A stretch of 64,000 nucleotides of DNA from Lolium rigidum (GCF_022539505.1 NC_061510.1:224648043-224712042), one strand, 5' to 3'; positions 44,993 through 56,839 are shown, counted from the first letter of the stretch. Numbers and translations: made by a program. Notes: generated by a model not told the origin, from the letters alone.

Positions 44993-45907
44993 TCAAGTAA
45001 CATCAAGAGATGAAGCATCAACATCATAATTTGTTCTAATAATATAATAAGAAGGCAACTTCATTCTCTTTCTAGGGAAGTGTTCCATACCTTTCTTAAG
45101 AGGGAATTGATATTTAATATTTCCTTCTCTCATATCAATAATAGCACCAATAGTTCGAAGAAAGGGTCTTCCCAAAATAATAGGACAAGATGCATTGCAT
45201 TCAATATCCAAGACAACAAAATCAACGGGGACAAGGTTATTGTTAACCGTAATGTGAACATTGTCAATCCTCCCCAAAGGTTTCTTTATAGAATTATCAG
45301 CAAGATTAACATCCAAATAACAATATTTCAATGGTGGCAAGTCAAGCATATCATAGAGTTTCTTAGGCATAACAGAAATACTTGCACCAAGATCACATAA
45401 AGCATTACAATAGAAATCATTGACCTTCATTTTAATGATGGGCTCCCAACCATCTTCTAACTTCCTAGGAATAGAAGCTTCAAGTTTTAATTCCTCTTCT
45501 CTAGCTTTAATGAGAGCATTTGTAATATGTTTTGTAAAGGCCAAAATTGTAGCACTAGCATTAGGACTTCTAGCAAGTTTTTGCAAGAACTTAATAACTT
45601 CAGAGATATGACAATTATCAAAATCAAAACTATTATGATCTAAAGCAATGGGATCATTGTCCCCAATATTCTGAAAAATTTCAGCACTTTTATCACAAAC
45701 AGTTTCAGTAGTTTCAGGCAATTTTGCATGCTTTGTATTAGAAGTAGAAACATTGCCAACACCAATTATTTTACCGTTGATAGTAGGAGGTTTAGCAACA
45801 TGTGAAGCATCAACATTACTAGTAGTGGTTATAGTCCAAACTTTAGCTACATTATTCTCTTTAGCAAGTTTTTCTTCTCTTTCCCACCTAGCATGCAATT
45901 CAGCCAT
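44993..45907 (-). CDS. Element B gag-protease C-terminal ORF
   Basis: A 304-residue open frame starting MAELHARWEREEKLAKENN. Residues in the C-terminal half carry the aspartic protease signature NALCDLGASISVMP and the later PIILGRPFLRTIGAIID. The end, ASSLDVT, is followed directly by a stop. In other Gypsy elements reverse transcriptase would follow here, but it does not. The frame is intact, which is notable beside the broken gag upstream. An in-frame ATG start is used, but the natural polyprotein would be read from gag; stops near 45910-46100 separate them. Confidence 0.75.
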   Translation of the reverse strand: MAELHARWEREEKLAKENNVAKVWTITTTSNVDASHVAKPPTINGKIIGVGNVSTSNTKHAKLPETTETVCDKSAEIFQNIGDNDPIALDHNSFDFDNCHISEVIKFLQKLARSPNASATILAFTKHITNALIKAREEELKLEASIPRKLEDGWEPIIKMKVNDFYCNALCDLGASISVMPKKLYDMLDLPPLKYCYLDVNLADNSIKKPLGRIDNVHITVNNNLVPVDFVVLDIECNASCPIILGRPFLRTIGAIIDMREGNIKYQFPLKKGMEHFPRKRMKLPSYYIIRTNYDVDASSLDVT

Positions 45908-46258
45908 TATTCTAATATTGTCATTAATTCGAACTTGGATAGCGTTTGCTGTAGCAAATGACTTAATATCTTTAGTTTAATTAGGCATAACTTTCAGTTT
46001 TAAATAATCAACATCGACAGACAAAGACTATCAACCTTAGAAGCAAGAACATCAATTTTACCAAGCTTTTCCTCAACAGATTTGTTAAAAGCAGTTTGTG
46101 TACTAATAAATTCTTTAAGCAACCAGAGGGTACACTCCTACTATTGTTGTAAGAATTACCATAACCATTACCATTATTAGAAGGATATGGCCTATAGTTG
46201 TTGTTACCAAAATTATTCCTATAAGCATTGTTGTTGAAATTACTATTTTTAATGAAGT

Positions 46259-47074
46259 TCACATCAACATGCTCTTCTTGAGCAACCATGAAGCTAAAGG
46301 AACATTATTAGGATCAACATTAGATCTACCATTAACAAGCATAGACATAATAACATCAATCTTATCACTCAAGGAGGAGGTTTCTTCAACGGAATTTACC
46401 TTCTTACCTTGGGGAGTCCTTTCAGTGTGCCATTCAGAGTAGTTGATCATCATATCATCAAGAAGCTTTGTTGCAGCACCCAAAGTGATGGACATAAAAG
46501 TATCTCTAGCAGCTGAATCCAATAGGTTCCTTGAAGAAAAATTTAATCCTGCATAAAAGGTTTGGATGATCATCCAAGTAGTTAGTCCATGGGTAGGGCA
46601 ATTATTTACCAAAGATTTCATTCTTTCCCATGCTTGGGCAACATGTTCATTATCCAATTGCTTAAAATTCATAGTGCTACTTCTCAAAGATATAATTTTA
46701 GCAGGAGGATAATATCTTCCAATGAAAGCATGTTTACATTTAGTCCATGAATCAATACTATTCTTAGGCAAAGATAGCAACCAATCTTTAGCTCTTCCTC
46801 TTAAGGAGAAAGGAAACAATTTCAGCTTTATAATATCCCCATCTACATCCTTATACTTTTGCATTTCACAAAGTTCAACAAAATTATTAAGATGGGCAGC
46901 GGCATCATCAGTACTAACACCAGAAAATTGCTCTCTCATAACAAGATTTAGTAAAGCAGGTTTAATTTCATAAAATTCTGCTGTAGTAGCAGGTGGAGCA
47001 ATAGGTGTGCATATGAAATCATTATTATTTGTGCTAGTTAAGTCACACAACTTAGTGTTCTCAGGAGTATTCAT
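46259..47074 (-). pseudogene. Element B gag
   Basis: Opens at ATG 47074 (MNTPENTKLCDLTS), about 180 nt inside the primer-binding site. Gag core: NLVMREQFSGVSTDDAAAH, KLFPFSLRGRAKDWLLSLP, WTKCKHAFIGRYYPPAK and HVAQAWERMKSLVNNCP, which corresponds to the A gag core. The frame is open for 271 codons, then shifts near 46265-46285. The next part (46008-46289) is Asn/Tyr/Gly-rich (NNFGNNNYRPYPSNNGNGYG) and is probably the region before a zinc knuckle; no CCHC is visible. Confidence 0.75.
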
Positions 47075-47252
47075 TTTAACAATAATAAAAATAAGTAAAG
47101 CAAACCGAATTAAGTAAAGTAAAACGAGTAACTAATTTTTTTGTGTTTTTGATATAAAGAAAGCAAACAAAACAGAAAATAAAATAAAGCAAGACAATAA
47201 ACAAAGTAAAGAGATTGGGTGTGAGAGACTCCCCTTGCAGCGTGTCTTGATC

Positions 47253-47270
47253 TCCCCGGCAACGGTGCCG
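47253..47270 (-). other. Element B primer-binding site (tRNA-Asp type, degenerate)
   Basis: CGGCACCGTTGCCGGGGA on the minus strand; it differs from the element A site at two positions. It lies 12 nt inside the LTR, as in A. Confidence 0.55.
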
Positions 47271-47282
47271 TGAAAACAGCCT

Positions 47283-48884
47283 TGATGGCGCGTGATGCAC
47301 ACGTCCGTTGGGAACCCCAAGAGGAAGGTGTGATGCGCACAACAAGAAGTTTTCCCTCGCAAGAAACCAAGGTTATCGAACCAGTAGGAGATGAAGGCCA
47401 CGTGAAGGTTGTTGGTGAAGGAGTGTAGTGCGGCGCAACACCAGGGATTCCGGTGCCAACGTGGAACCTGCACAACACAATCAAAATACTTTGCCCCAAC
47501 TTAACAAAGAAGGTTGTCAATCTCACCGGCTTCCTGTAAACAAAGGATTAAACGTATGGTGTGGAGAATGATGTTTGTTTGCAAAGAACAGCAGAGAACA
47601 ATGATTGCAGTAGATTGTATTTCAGATGTAAAAGAATGGACCGGGGTCCACAGTTCACTAGTGGTGTCTCTCCAATGAGATAAATAGCATGTTGGTTGAA
47701 CAAATTATAGTTGGGCAATTGACAAATAGAGAGGGCATAACAATGCACATACATATCATGATGACTACTATGAGATTTACTTAGGGCATTACGACAAAGA
47801 ACATATACCGCTATCCAAGCATGCATCTATGCCTAAAAAGTCCACCTTCGGGTTAGCATCCGCACCCCTTCCAAGTATTAAGTTGCAAACAACGAGATAA
47901 TTGCATTAAGTACTCGTGCGTAATGTAAATAATACAAATATCTTTAGACAAAGCATTGATGTTTTATCCCTAGTGGCAACAAGCACATCCACAACCTTAG
48001 AACTTTCTGTCACTGTCCCAGATTCAATGGAGGCATGAACCCACTATCGAGCATAAATACTCCCTCTTGGAGTCACAAGTATCAACTGGCCAGAGCCTCT
48101 ACTACCAACGGAGAGCATGCAAGATCATAAACAACACATATATGATAGATCGATAATCAACTTGACATAGTATTCCATATTCATCGGATCCCAACAAACA
48201 CAACATGTAGCATTACAATAAGATGATCTTGATCATGATAGGCAGCTCACAATATCTAAACATGATAGCACAAGAGGAGAAGACAACCATCTAGCTACTG
48301 ATATGGACCCATAGTGCAAGGATGAACTACTCACGCATCAGTCCGGAGGTGAGCATGGTGATGTAGAGCCCTCCGGTGATGATTCCCCTCTCCGGCAGGG
48401 TGCCGGAGGCGATCTTCAGAACCCCCCGAGGTAGGGTTGACGGCGGCGGCGTCTCAGTATGTTTTCTCGTATCGTGGCTCTCGGTACTAGGGTTTTCGCG
48501 ACGGAAGGATTATATAGGCGAAGGGCAGAGTCGGGGGACGCTCGAGGGGCCCACCCCACAAGACGGCGCGGCCAGGGGTGGGGCCGCGCCCCCCTATGGT
48601 GTGGCCGCCTCGTCGCCCCTCTCCGTCTCCTCTTTGGTGTTCTGGAAGGCTCCGTGGAAAATAAGACCGTGGGATTTTGTTTCGTCCAATTCCGAGAATA
48701 TTTCCTGTGTAGGATTTCTGAAACCAAAAACAACAGAAAATAGGAACTGGCGCTTCGGCATCTTGTTAATAGGTTAGTGCCGTAAAATGCATCAAAATGA
48801 TATAAAGTGTATATAAAACATGTGAGTATTGTCATAAAACTAGCATGGAACATAAGAAATTATAGATACGTTTGAGACGTATCA
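47283..48884 (-). repeat. Element B 5' LTR
   Basis: 1602 bp. Many scattered differences from the 3' LTR are visible, so this insertion is clearly older than N1. Confidence 0.85.
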
Positions 48885-49088
48885 GCTATGATTCTATATG
48901 ATGTATAATGAGTATTTGGTCAAGTTTCTATCTTTTATGTTGTTCTATGATGGTTTTATGCGAACGCCCACAACATATTACTTCACCTATATGTGCTCAT
49001 AGGGTTGCACTTTGATGGAGGGGTCGTAATGACAGAAACCGTCTTCCAACACTATGGGTTGCATTAGTGGGGTTTTAGTCGGGGACCC
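48885..49088 (+). repeat. Gypsy LTR remnant, right part
   Basis: Continuation of 38600-39289 after element B (GCTAT is the duplicated target). It ends at GGGGACCC where the next LTR piece begins. Confidence 0.5.
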
Positions 49089-50331
49089 TGATGTCTACGC
49101 ACGCTTCTATTCTTGTAGACAATGTTGGGCCTTCAAGTGTAGAGGTTTGTAGAACAATAGCAAGTTTCTCTTAAGTGGATCACCCAAGGTTTATCAAACC
49201 CAGGGAGGTAGAGGTCAAAGATATCCCTCTCAAGCAACCCTTCAATTACGATACAAGAAGTATCTTGTGTCCGCAACACACCCAATACACTTGTCAGGTG
49301 TATAGGTGCACTAGTTCGGCGAAGAGACAGTGAAATACAAGTAATATGGATGATTATGAGTGGTAATTGCAATCTGAAATAAAAATGGCAGCATGCAAAC
49401 ATGTACCAGAACTGGTTGTAAACGGTGTTTCAATGCTTGGAAACAAGTCATAGGGATCATACTTTCACCAGTGGACACTCTCAACAATGACATCATAATT
49501 GAATACATAAAAATTATCTCTTCACACATGCTACTTTTAACCACTCTCCGGTTGAATAACAAATACAAATTCACAGCGTAGGGCTGCATAAGCACTCCTT
49601 AAAGTTCGTGTTCCCAATCTATGGACACCTCACGCTATCACTTTGAGCATACAAAGATAGTACTAACAAGATAACACAATTCATAAGTATTGAGACACAC
49701 ACGGTATGCACACTGTCACCTTCACACCGTGGGACAAGGTGTCCCCGGAGATCACATAATAAAACCACTTGATCGAGTAGCATAATAGTTGAAGAATAAC
49801 ATCTACTTATTCAACTAGATTACAAAGCTCACGATCACATAAAGATCACATCATGGGAAAGAGAGATAGACCACATAGCTATCGGTAAAGCCCTCAGCCT
49901 CGGGGGAGAACTACTCCCTCCTCATCATGGGAGGCAGCAGCAACGATGAAGATGGCGGTGGAGTCGATGGAGATGGCTCCGGGGGCAATTCCCTTTCCCG
50001 ACAGTGTGCCGACACAGAGATTTCTGTCCCATGAAACTTGTCTTCGATGGCGGTGGAGCTACGGAACTTTTCGTGTATCGAGGTTGGTTGATTTAGGGTT
50101 TTCGCGTCGGGAGGCAATTTATAGGCGGAAGGGCGAGGTCGCTGGGCGCTCGAGGGCCCCACACCATGCCTAGGCATGGCTAGAGGTGGGCCCACGCCTA
50201 GGGGTGGTGTGGCCACCTCGGTGCCCTCCTCTGTCTCTGCTTTGGACTCCGTCTTCGGGTCGGGAAAAATAGGAACTTTGGCTTTCATTTCGTCCAATTC
50301 CGAGAATATTTCCTATACAATTTTTCTGAAA
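49089..50331 (-). repeat. Truncated LTR of the solo-LTR subfamily
   Basis: Starts with the same right terminus as the solo LTR (TGATGTCTACGC, compare 41088) and runs in parallel to CGAGAATATTTCCTATAC, then stops at 50331 where the Helitron-like end lies. About 240 bp of its outer end are missing. Confidence 0.7.
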
Positions 50332-51779
50332 CTAGCATAGTGGCCCTCGCAAATGCGAGGGCATCATCTTTATTTTTCTTAGAAATATGACTATTGCCTC
50401 CACTATGTCAAAATTATCTCGAAATACATTTATAGAATTTTTTTCGACATTGACATAATTTCATGGCGAGTAATATATTTTTAGCAAAAAAATTATTTGG
50501 TGACTAATTGTTAGGCCATTTGCAATTACAATAGATTGACTGAAATTTAACTTTTCTATAAAAATTTCAGGTTGAGAGTTGGTTGGTAGTTTTTACATGA
50601 TGACATGCTGGATGTTTATACTATATGAGCAATGACTGGTCAGGCCATTTTGGTGGAATAGAAAATAATTTTGGTGCACAAAGTAACAAAAAAATGTTTT
50701 ATCCTCGTTAGTCGGCACGCCCCATAAACAGTAAGACTGCTGCTTTAGTTTGATCCTTTTACCTCTGTTTTTAAGTTGATTTGGAATTACATGAGATTTT
50801 CAGTTCTCAAATACTCCATGAATATTTGAATAAAATCCATGGGCTTAGTGTATCTTCTCATATGTTAGTAACATAAGTATATATGAATGGCAAGTTTAGA
50901 GACGGTCAACAAAATTCTAATGTTATACTCTTTTAAGTGGGTGCAATGTTATGTTTAAATAAATACTTTTTTCTTAAGTGTTACGTGTGTCATAGGATTG
51001 GAGTAGGTTTTTCTTTAATGACTGACCTCCGGTAATGTTTTTTTAATAACTTACCATTAGACTCAAACCTCTCAATAATATTCTTTTGTTTGTATAAATT
51101 CAGTTCTAGTCAATTCAAGCCTGCACGACACTACATTTTTTTGCCTACATTTTTTAATTCAGTTCTAATGAATTCTAGACACAATGGTATCAATCTGGCT
51201 GATACGCCATTCATATAGGCTCCATACAATGTTTTAAACAGATGCCCTACTCTGTTTTTCACGCATGGTTTTATATGGCCCTTTTCTGACTCTGCACAGG
51301 GAAAAAAATAAAAATAGAGCTGGTCTAAGAAGCCTATAGCACCAGGACTTCTTTGCTTTAAGTTGTCCAGCCAACAGACGATTTGGCGACCGGGGCTTCT
51401 TTTCCATTTTAGCATGACCGGACTTTCTTTTGGAGTTTTTTTTTCGAGACACATCGTTACCCACATATTTTAAATTGTTGTACATACATGCCATAAGTAT
51501 CCTTTTGTACACCTATATTATTGTACGTAACATTTTTATCTTTAATCTCAAGCATTAATATCAAAATCATCGGCTCATATTTTATTAGCACATGTGGGTT
51601 AAGCTGGTGCCTCGAAAAATACCTTTATTTTGATTGTATGTAGCACTTTTATCTGTTAATCTCAAGCGTTAATATCAAAATCATCGGCTCATATTTTATT
51701 AGCACATGTGGATTAAGCTGGTGCCTCGAAAAATACCTTTATTTTGCTTTTAATATATAATAGATAGATAGATAATAGA
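50332..51779 (-). mobile_element. Helitron-like non-autonomous element
   Basis: Read on the minus strand it starts TCTATTATC after an A and ends CTAG before a T (50332-50335; flank 50331). A perfect hairpin GCCCTCGCA-TT-TGCGAGGGC (50343-50362) lies about 8-10 nt before the CTAG end. These are the defining structural features of Helitrons: TC start, CTRR end, 3' hairpin and insertion between A and T. No helicase or Rep gene. The 3' end is firmer than the 5' end, because GATA repeats offer alternative TC starts. Confidence 0.65.
51547..51742. repeat. 114-bp tandem duplication in the Helitron-like element
   Basis: The phrase beginning CTCAAGC[A/G]TTAATATC occurs at 51547 and 51661 and continues through ATCGGCTCATATTTTATTAG to CCTCGAAAAATACC in both copies. 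Confidence 0.75.
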
Positions 51780-52624
51780 TTTGAGGTACATCAATTTCGA
51801 CTGTTGATCAGGGAGATGCCCAGTACTTTATCGGGGTTCAGTTTGATGGCAACAGCAGGAGAATTAAAATCACGATTTCTAATTTATGCCTGGGCACGGC
51901 GCTGTCTTACGCGGTGCTCACCAGTTTCCCTCGTCCGATTAAAATCGTGCGGTCCAACAGCCCAACTCGCACGTGGCTTTTCTCTCGCCACGGAATTCTT
52001 ATCCCCGCTCCTTCCAGACGCCGCCGAACAGCGGAAGAAAGACACCAGCGCCATTACATCTCTCCCTTCCCCGTCGACCTCCTCTCCCCTAGCCCCGGCG
52101 CCACCCTGCCGGACGCGCAAGCTCGCGCCGGTATAGCTCTGTAACTCCTTACGCTGCCTCTCCTTTGTTTTCCCCAACCTCCACAAACTCCATCGTCGAC
52201 TCGCGCAAGGACGCCATGGCTGCGCCCGACCTCATTGACCTCCGCCGGTATGGCCTGCCGCTCTCGCTCCTCCGTGTGCTCGTCCTCAACCTTGAGGACC
52301 TCCGCCATTCCGGCCTCGCCGCTCTCGCTCCGCCGCATGCTCGTCCTCGACCTTGAGGACATCTGCCAGTCCTCTCGTTCTCGTCCTCGTAAGAGGGAAG
52401 CACGTCCGCGCGCTTCAGCCGGAGGTCGGTGGCTGAGGTGGACTGGTGGTGGTGGTGTTCTGGGTGGGGCGAACCGCACAGCGCCCGTGTTCCCAAGCGG
52501 AAAACAGCGGCCATGGCAGATCTGGTGGTTGAGCTGCCAAATCCTCCTCGTGCAAGGATGTAAGAATAGCAATGTTTTCCACAATTCTGGATATAACTTT
52601 TTGCAAACGTGTGTACTTTTCTAC
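51780..52624. other. GC-rich segment with possible captured gene fragment
   Basis: Looks like the start of a grass gene: GC-rich, with a GCC-rich leader and a 60-bp imperfect repeat encoding LSLLRVLVLNLEDL-like text (52260-52320 and 52320-52375). No complete gene is recognisable. Confidence 0.35.
52216..52356 (+). CDS. Short unrecognised ORF, doubtful
   Basis: 46 codons from an ATG in good context (GACGCCATGGCT), starting MAAPDLIDLRRYGLPLS, stopping at 52356. The repeat structure and the lack of any homolog known to me make it a weak candidate: possibly the first exon of a captured gene. Confidence 0.18.
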   Translation: MAAPDLIDLRRYGLPLSLLRVLVLNLEDLRHSGLAALAPPHARPRP

Positions 52625-52880
52625 ATTTTTTTACATCCAGAAATGATGAAATCCTCGATGTATTTTTTCCCCAATTTCTAGAAACGATGAAAGCCTCGAT
52701 GTATTTCCCCCCAATTTCTAGATGAGACTTATGCATCTGGATGTATTTCTCTCCCAATTTCTAGATGAGACTTATGCATCTGGATGTATTTTTTCCCCGA
52801 TTTCTAGATGAGACTTATGCATGTGGATGTATTTTTCCCCAATTTCTAGATGAGACTTATGCATCTGGATGTATTTTTTT
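52625..52880 (+). repeat. Minisatellite, unit about 50 bp
   Basis: Four to five copies of a unit containing CCAATTTCTAGATGAGACTT and ATGCATCTGGATGTATTT. The first copies (52625-52700) diverge (GAAACGATGAAAGCCTCGATG). Variation is mostly in the T/C run. Confidence 0.8.
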
Positions 52881-53525
52881 GTCACTTTTCTCAGAAAATA
52901 ATATATTTATTACATTCCACTTTTTTTATTACATCCCTGAGGCCAGATTTGAGCTACGGAGCAGGCAATTGATGTATTTTATAGAAAAAGAAGAATGTGG
53001 CTGATGTATTTATTTACTGATTATTTGATCTAGTACTTTTTATTCTCGCGATGAATTTGCGAAAGAGAGGGGAAGGAGAAAGCAGTATCCGCCCGTGTTA
53101 TATTTCACGTTTAGGCAAAGTGGCGCTCCCGCAGTGAAGGAGGAAATGTCGGGATTATGACTTTTCTACTTTTGGAATGCGAGAGTGGTCCAACTGATTT
53201 CTTTCCATTTTTGGGTGGAGCACCCCCTAAGACTAAACAGTGCTAGGGCACTGTGTAGCCACGTCCAATTAAAATATCTAAATATACATCGTGTATAGCA
53301 ACCATGACGGTGTATTTTATCCAATTATCACGTGGCCAAGATTGATTCGTTGGTACAAAATAATCCAAACACCACGTATATACACAATTCCTTACCCTGG
53401 CCATGCATGGGGAGCGATCTGGTAAAATATATTTGGTACTGGTTTGTAGCAGCACATTTTGGTACTATCCCACAATGAAATGCCTCTAAAAATTTGTTGT
53501 TCCTAAATTTGGGAGTAGTTACATT
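52881..53525. other. Intergenic, nothing recognised
   Basis: No gene and no repeat boundary I can support. Confidence 0.45.
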
Positions 53526-54686
53526 TGTTGCGGTCAGAAACCCACCGGCGAGCAGCGATGGGCAACACAGTAGAGCCGGGAGGCTCCCAGGACTGCGGTT
53601 GGCCCTGGTCCCTCGAGCGACGGCCCGCAAAGCCTCGGCACGCACGTCCGATGCTGGTGCAAGGGCGTGCCACCTGACCTATACCTGGTCAGGAAGGTGA
53701 TGGATTTGCTTCGCTTAGTTTCCTGCATGGCATACACGTAAACATTAAATACGAGCCTCGATCGGCTCTCAGGTTGTCCTGTGAATCGGCTCAAGGAGCC
53801 GATCCACCCATGATCCGTATGAGGTATACGATCACATGGTGGTCCTGCTTGATCAATATAAAGCTAAAACGACCTACGACGATTTAGGGTTTTCACCACA
53901 TAATCGGAACATCCTACGCGTGATTGAGCCTGGCAGCCACGCACGCTGATAATAAACCGACCCTAGACAAGGCCTAAAAACCAACATGAAGTTGATCCCC
54001 GGAACATCTCATCTAGGGCTAGCAAACTACACCCTACGTGCTACTTGGATCCTTCAACCCGTTTGCAAGGCCTAACTATGCAGATATTAAACTAATCCTT
54101 GAAGAACAAGGAGCAATCATAACGGATCGGATCTACTAAATAATGATCAAGCGAGGTGCCGCCCTTACACCTAAGATAGGTGTAAGGGCGGCTAGACGTC
54201 TAAGGGTTGCATGGACAAAAGCATATGACAGGATGAAACAATGCTAACCCTAACACATCTATGATAACTACGTTGCTCGCCATCAACAAGGCTTCAGCAC
54301 GAGCAACGCATGAACAACGAATAAACGTGTACTGCCTAGATCGCAAGATGCGATCTAGGCAGCATGATGCTTACCCGGAAGAAACCCTCGAAACAAGGGG
54401 TTGGCGATGCGCCTAGATTGGTTTGTGATGAACGTGATTGTTGTTTTTCTCAATAACCCTAGATACATATTTATAGTCCGTAGACTTTCTAACGTGGGAA
54501 TAATCCCAACCGTGCATGAGCCAAATTCTATCTAACCGACACGTATCCTACTATATTTACAGATACACGGGCAAACTAGCCCAAACTTTGTATACAAGGC
54601 CGATTCATGTATATCTTCCATGTATATTCTTCAAGCCCATCTTAATCGCGGCCCACCTCTGATCCGTTCAAATTCTGGTGATAACA
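53526..54686 (-). repeat. Element C 3' LTR
   Basis: 1161 bp, TGTTGCGGTCAG...GGTGATAACA. Its right 250 bp align with the whole 268-bp LTR of N1; the remaining 890 bp have no counterpart there. Confidence 0.8.
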
Positions 54687-54883
54687 CATGCCCCCCTAGT
54701 TTTGGAAATGACAATTCCAAAATCACTCTGCTTTTTCTTCGTCGGGTCATGTCGTGGCAGAGCAGAACCGTCACAGTATCCTTCATCATGATGCCTTGCC
54801 TTATCAACTTCTCTGCAAGATTTGATAGCTTTAACATCACTTCCTCGGAAACCGTAGTGGCATTAAATCTCCACTATACCCCT

Positions 54884-54893
54884 TTTATTTAAC
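54884..54893 (+). promoter_or_regulatory. TATA-like box of the element C antisense ORF
   Basis: TTTATTTAAC, identical to 20045-20054 in N1 and at the same spacing from the ATG (87 versus 88 bp). Confidence 0.5.
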
Positions 54894-54970
54894 TGCATCG
54901 AGCAGTCTGCTTCTTCATCCCCTCCTCATCCTCTGTTCCGTTGTAGTACTCGAAAAACCCTTCTTCCACC

Positions 54971-55416
54971 ATGGACTCCTCCTCCTCTTCCTCCTCCGGT
55001 CTTCCTCCTCCCGCGAGTCGACGCCGGAGGACATACGCGCCCCGGAGCGATGGGACGAGGCGGACTGGAACTTCTCCGTCTGGTCAGAGGATGATGAATC
55101 CCTGACCGATGGGGAGGACAACCTTCATTTCCTCATTGATGGAGATTCGGAGGAGGAGGACGACGATGATGCTCTCTGGGGCGAAGACATCTCTTCCGAT
55201 GAGGAGGATGAAGAAGTGGAGGAGGACACCTCCTCCGACGAGTACCCGCCGATGAAGCGCTTCCGCGCCGGGTCGGATGATGATGACGACGACGATGATG
55301 AAGAGGAGGAGTACGGGGCCCCTGCCGAAGGTTACGGCAGCAGCGACGAGGAGCCCGCCGGCAGCAGCGCCGACGGCAGCCACGACAGCACCGACGAGGG
55401 CAGCAACGGCCCTTAG
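54971..55416 (+). pseudogene. Acidic antisense protein of element C, one frameshift
   Basis: Homolog of the N1 ORF at 20133. It starts MDSSSSSSSS and is in frame to the Pro/Arg-rich part. Between about 55000 and 55030 the frame shifts by one, after which the conserved reading continues: DIRAPERWDEADWNFSVWSE, repeated Asp/Glu runs, SSDEYPPMKRFRAGSDDDDD and GYGSSDEEPAGSSADG, ending GSNGP and a stop at 55416. Relative to N1 it has an additional segment with the RWDEADWNFSVWSE block, so N1 carries an internally shortened version. The shared blocks are YPPxKRFR and GSSDEExxGSSAD. It runs opposite to gag. Function unknown. Confidence 0.55.
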
Positions 55417-55808
55417 ACTAGGACTAGTAGCATAGGACTAGTAGTAGTAGTGCATTAGGCATCGGATGATCCTTTTGAGAGCCATCGGCTCTTTCTTGTA
55501 AAGCCGTTCCTTTGAATCAATAAGAACTGTTCTTCCAATTTGACTCTCCATTTATTCAATTTCAAGTCTTCCATTTGCCGCACCAAGAACCGATAGCAAC
55601 GTATCGGACTTTTCGCCTCAAACGCCCATGAAGCCAGACTCAAATACCAATTTTGACAGTCATCCAAGCACTCCTCAAATTCAGACTGTAATTTAATATC
55701 TGACCATAATACTTCGCAACCCTAAAGCCGATGGTTGTTCATCGGCTGTTTTGAAAATCCAGTCTCCTTCAGGTCAGATAGTTTTGCCGATGATGTCCCT
55801 TCATCTCC

Positions 55809-56837
55809 TTGCAGCAACAGGACGGTCCAGACCCTGTAGGTGATGACGGCTCCCCTTTCAGATTCCTCCCAACAGCTCCGGTGGTCCTCTTTTGCAAAAT
55901 CTCACCACCTTTGAAGAAGGTTGTGATGCAGAGCCAGCCGATGACACCTAAATCGGCTTCAAAAAGCAGAGTGTCTACTAGGTCAGCTGCCCCCCGAGTC
56001 TCAGTCAAGGCGAGAACAGCGGTGAGGAAAGTAGCTGCCAGGAAGACCCTGAGGTGCCAAAGCCCTACTCCAGCTAAAGAAGGCTTGCACGTAAGTTCCG
56101 CCCATGCTTTGGCTGATTTCATTCATCCTTCTAGGCTTCTGCAGCATACTCGTAGTTCTTCTACAAACCTCTACTGAAGAAAACTCTAGTGAGGACACAC
56201 AGTTCAATCGAAGAGACTCGAGCTCGGGCAATTCTGAGAAAACCACCACGCGAGTCAGCCAGACTTGCCACCGTCGGCTTCCAAGAAAAGGTCAGCCACT
56301 GAACCTGCCGTTTCCCAAACTCCCATTAGAGCGGGGCAGGGCAGCCTACGCACAGAGAGCCGATGCATCAAGAGAGCCCGCAAGGAACCGCAAGCCTCTC
56401 CATTTGCAGACTGATGACACCTCCAATGGGGAAGTCGAGGAGGTACCCATGCCATCCGCCACTCTGGCCCTAGCAACTTCTACGAGTGTAGTTGAGAAGG
56501 TGGCCAACTTGGCCAAACCGACAGCAGAAACACCAGAGCCGATCATCTCTTCTTCCGTTGAAAGCTGATATTGCAGACCAATGCCAACGGCTTAATGAGC
56601 AACAGGCTGCCTTGGACGCCAAAACTGACACATCTGACAGCACTGCTGAACTGGCGACCCTGCGCAAAGGGTTGGAGGTCCTCGAAGAGAAGGTTCGGGC
56701 AACAAAAACAGCTCATTGAAGCTGAGGAATCTCTCATCGTTCACTCCCTCGAGGAAGCAGAAGGCCTCGAAGCTGAACTGAAGACCGACTTGGCCGAAAC
56801 CCGCGCCTTGAACACGCAGCTGGTAGATCCTGTGTAA
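55809..56837 (+). pseudogene. Antisense coiled-coil ORF remnant of element C
   Basis: Same strand as the acidic ORF and about 390 bp downstream. Overlapping frames 55809-56177, 56104-56568, 56492-56719 and 56571-56837 give a Ser/Thr/Ala/Lys-rich segment followed by a clear coiled coil (QCQRLNEQQAALDAK, TLRKGLEVLEEKV and LEEAEGLEAELKTDLAETRA). The order, acidic N-terminal part then low-complexity then coiled coil, parallels the antisense gene at 14165-17864, but without the globular domain. Splicing may join the frames: AG acceptors and GT donors occur, but I could not fix them. N1 lacks this part. Confidence 0.45.
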
Positions 56838-56839
56838 TT

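Larger units (their letters stand above)
39290..48884 (-). mobile_element. Element B: Gypsy-type LTR element with gag-protease only (Sabrina-like)
   Basis: 9595 bp flanked by GCTAT (39285-39289 and 48885-48889). LTRs of 1601 and 1602 bp begin TGATACGTCTCAAACGTATC on the minus strand and end CGCCATCA. Gag and a protease region are present; no reverse transcriptase or integrase signature was found in either strand. About 2.6 kb of internal sequence (40891-44992 minus the solo LTR) is non-coding. Family name from memory. Confidence 0.85.
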
